The notes under the pieces are model-generated. The model did no database searches, was not told the DNA's origin, and was given only the letters and a program-made list of their open reading frames with translations. A program made the translations under genes and the position numbers. Shown piece by piece: positions 63,524 through 64,000 of a DNA stretch of 64,000 nt. The stretch comes from Aptenodytes patagonicus (Eukaryota; Chordata; Aves; Sphenisciformes; Spheniscidae). The stretch is taken from the NCBI RefSeq assembly GCF_965638725.1, contig NC_134963.1:193501-257500 (forward strand), read 5' to 3'. Numbering within the stretch: the first letter of the stretch is position 1; each line of letters opens with the position of its first letter.

Positions 63524-64000
63524 GTGAGTAATGCTATCCCTTACTTCATTCACCAAATAGTCCTTTAGGGGTCAGTGTTTACACAGCCTCATAAAGCATA
63601 ATGCCTGTAGGCAATGTACTCATTTGTGTATGTCTCAGATGCAAACATCAAGGGGTGTGTATGTGATACACTATTCCTGAGTCTAGTATAAACACAAACT
63701 ACGTTATTTGTCAGTCTTTTTCTAAGTGCTATCTTGTTGTGCAGAAATTACAAACTACTAAGCAGAGGCTTGCATGTATTTTTGAGACGATCTACATGTT
63801 GCATGGGGTAATGATTTTCATATGTGCACTTCAGTTTAAAATCTGTGAGGTTATCTGTGAGGGTTTTTATATTTAGCAGCCAAACCAAGTATGGTACTGA
63901 TGTTATGAGATGCATTCTTTATTGTCTGTTTGAAAAATGAGATACTTATGCAACGAGATTTGCCTATCTTTGTGCTTACAAAAGAGGCAGTTTTTAATAA

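Overview
This is a vertebrate nuclear window with spliced genes and GT-AG introns, and it almost certainly comes from a bird. The bird call rests on a CR1 retrotransposon with the usual avian 3' tail, two solo LTRs of a type common in bird genomes, short introns, and proteins very close to avian/mammalian orthologues. Five genes were reconstructed exon by exon, and every exon junction keeps frame: HIRA (minus), MRPL40 (plus), C22orf39 (minus), UFD1 (minus) and CDC45 (plus). This is the order and orientation I know from human 22q11.2 (DiGeorge/velocardiofacial region); in chicken the block lies on chromosome 15 (recalled, not checked).

Layout. 1-36900: HIRA, 23 coding exons on the minus strand, with the last ~67 codons lying left of the window. 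Its introns hold a 1.2-kb CR1 LINE, several faint ancient repeat fragments, and what looks like a decayed duplicate of exon 21. 36200-37900: CpG-island promoter shared head-to-head by HIRA and MRPL40. 37518-40227: MRPL40, 4 exons, complete. 40228-41425: tail-to-tail spacer. 41426-42471: C22orf39, 3 exons, complete, 105 aa with a twin CX9C pattern. 43644-51040: UFD1, 12 coding exons, complete at 307 aa, with one solo LTR in intron 4. 50800-52100: CpG-island promoter shared head-to-head by UFD1 and CDC45, with six CCAAT boxes and two E2F-type sites. 51693-63523: CDC45, 17 coding exons, with the final ~22 codons lying right of the window and a second solo LTR in intron 8.

Functionally the genes are housekeeping: histone H3.3 deposition (HIRA), mitochondrial ribosome (MRPL40), a probable mitochondrial-type small Cys protein (C22orf39), p97/NPL4-dependent ubiquitin unfolding (UFD1) and the CMG replicative helicase (CDC45). 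UFD1-NPL4-p97 is known to extract the ubiquitylated CMG helicase, which contains CDC45, from chromatin at replication termination, so the UFD1/CDC45 pair sharing a promoter is functionally linked. I found no sign of a new mobile system, CRISPR array, operon or transferred gene cluster. The most unusual items are the exon-21 duplicate in HIRA, the dense CCAAT/E2F module, and the ATG-only first coding exon of UFD1.
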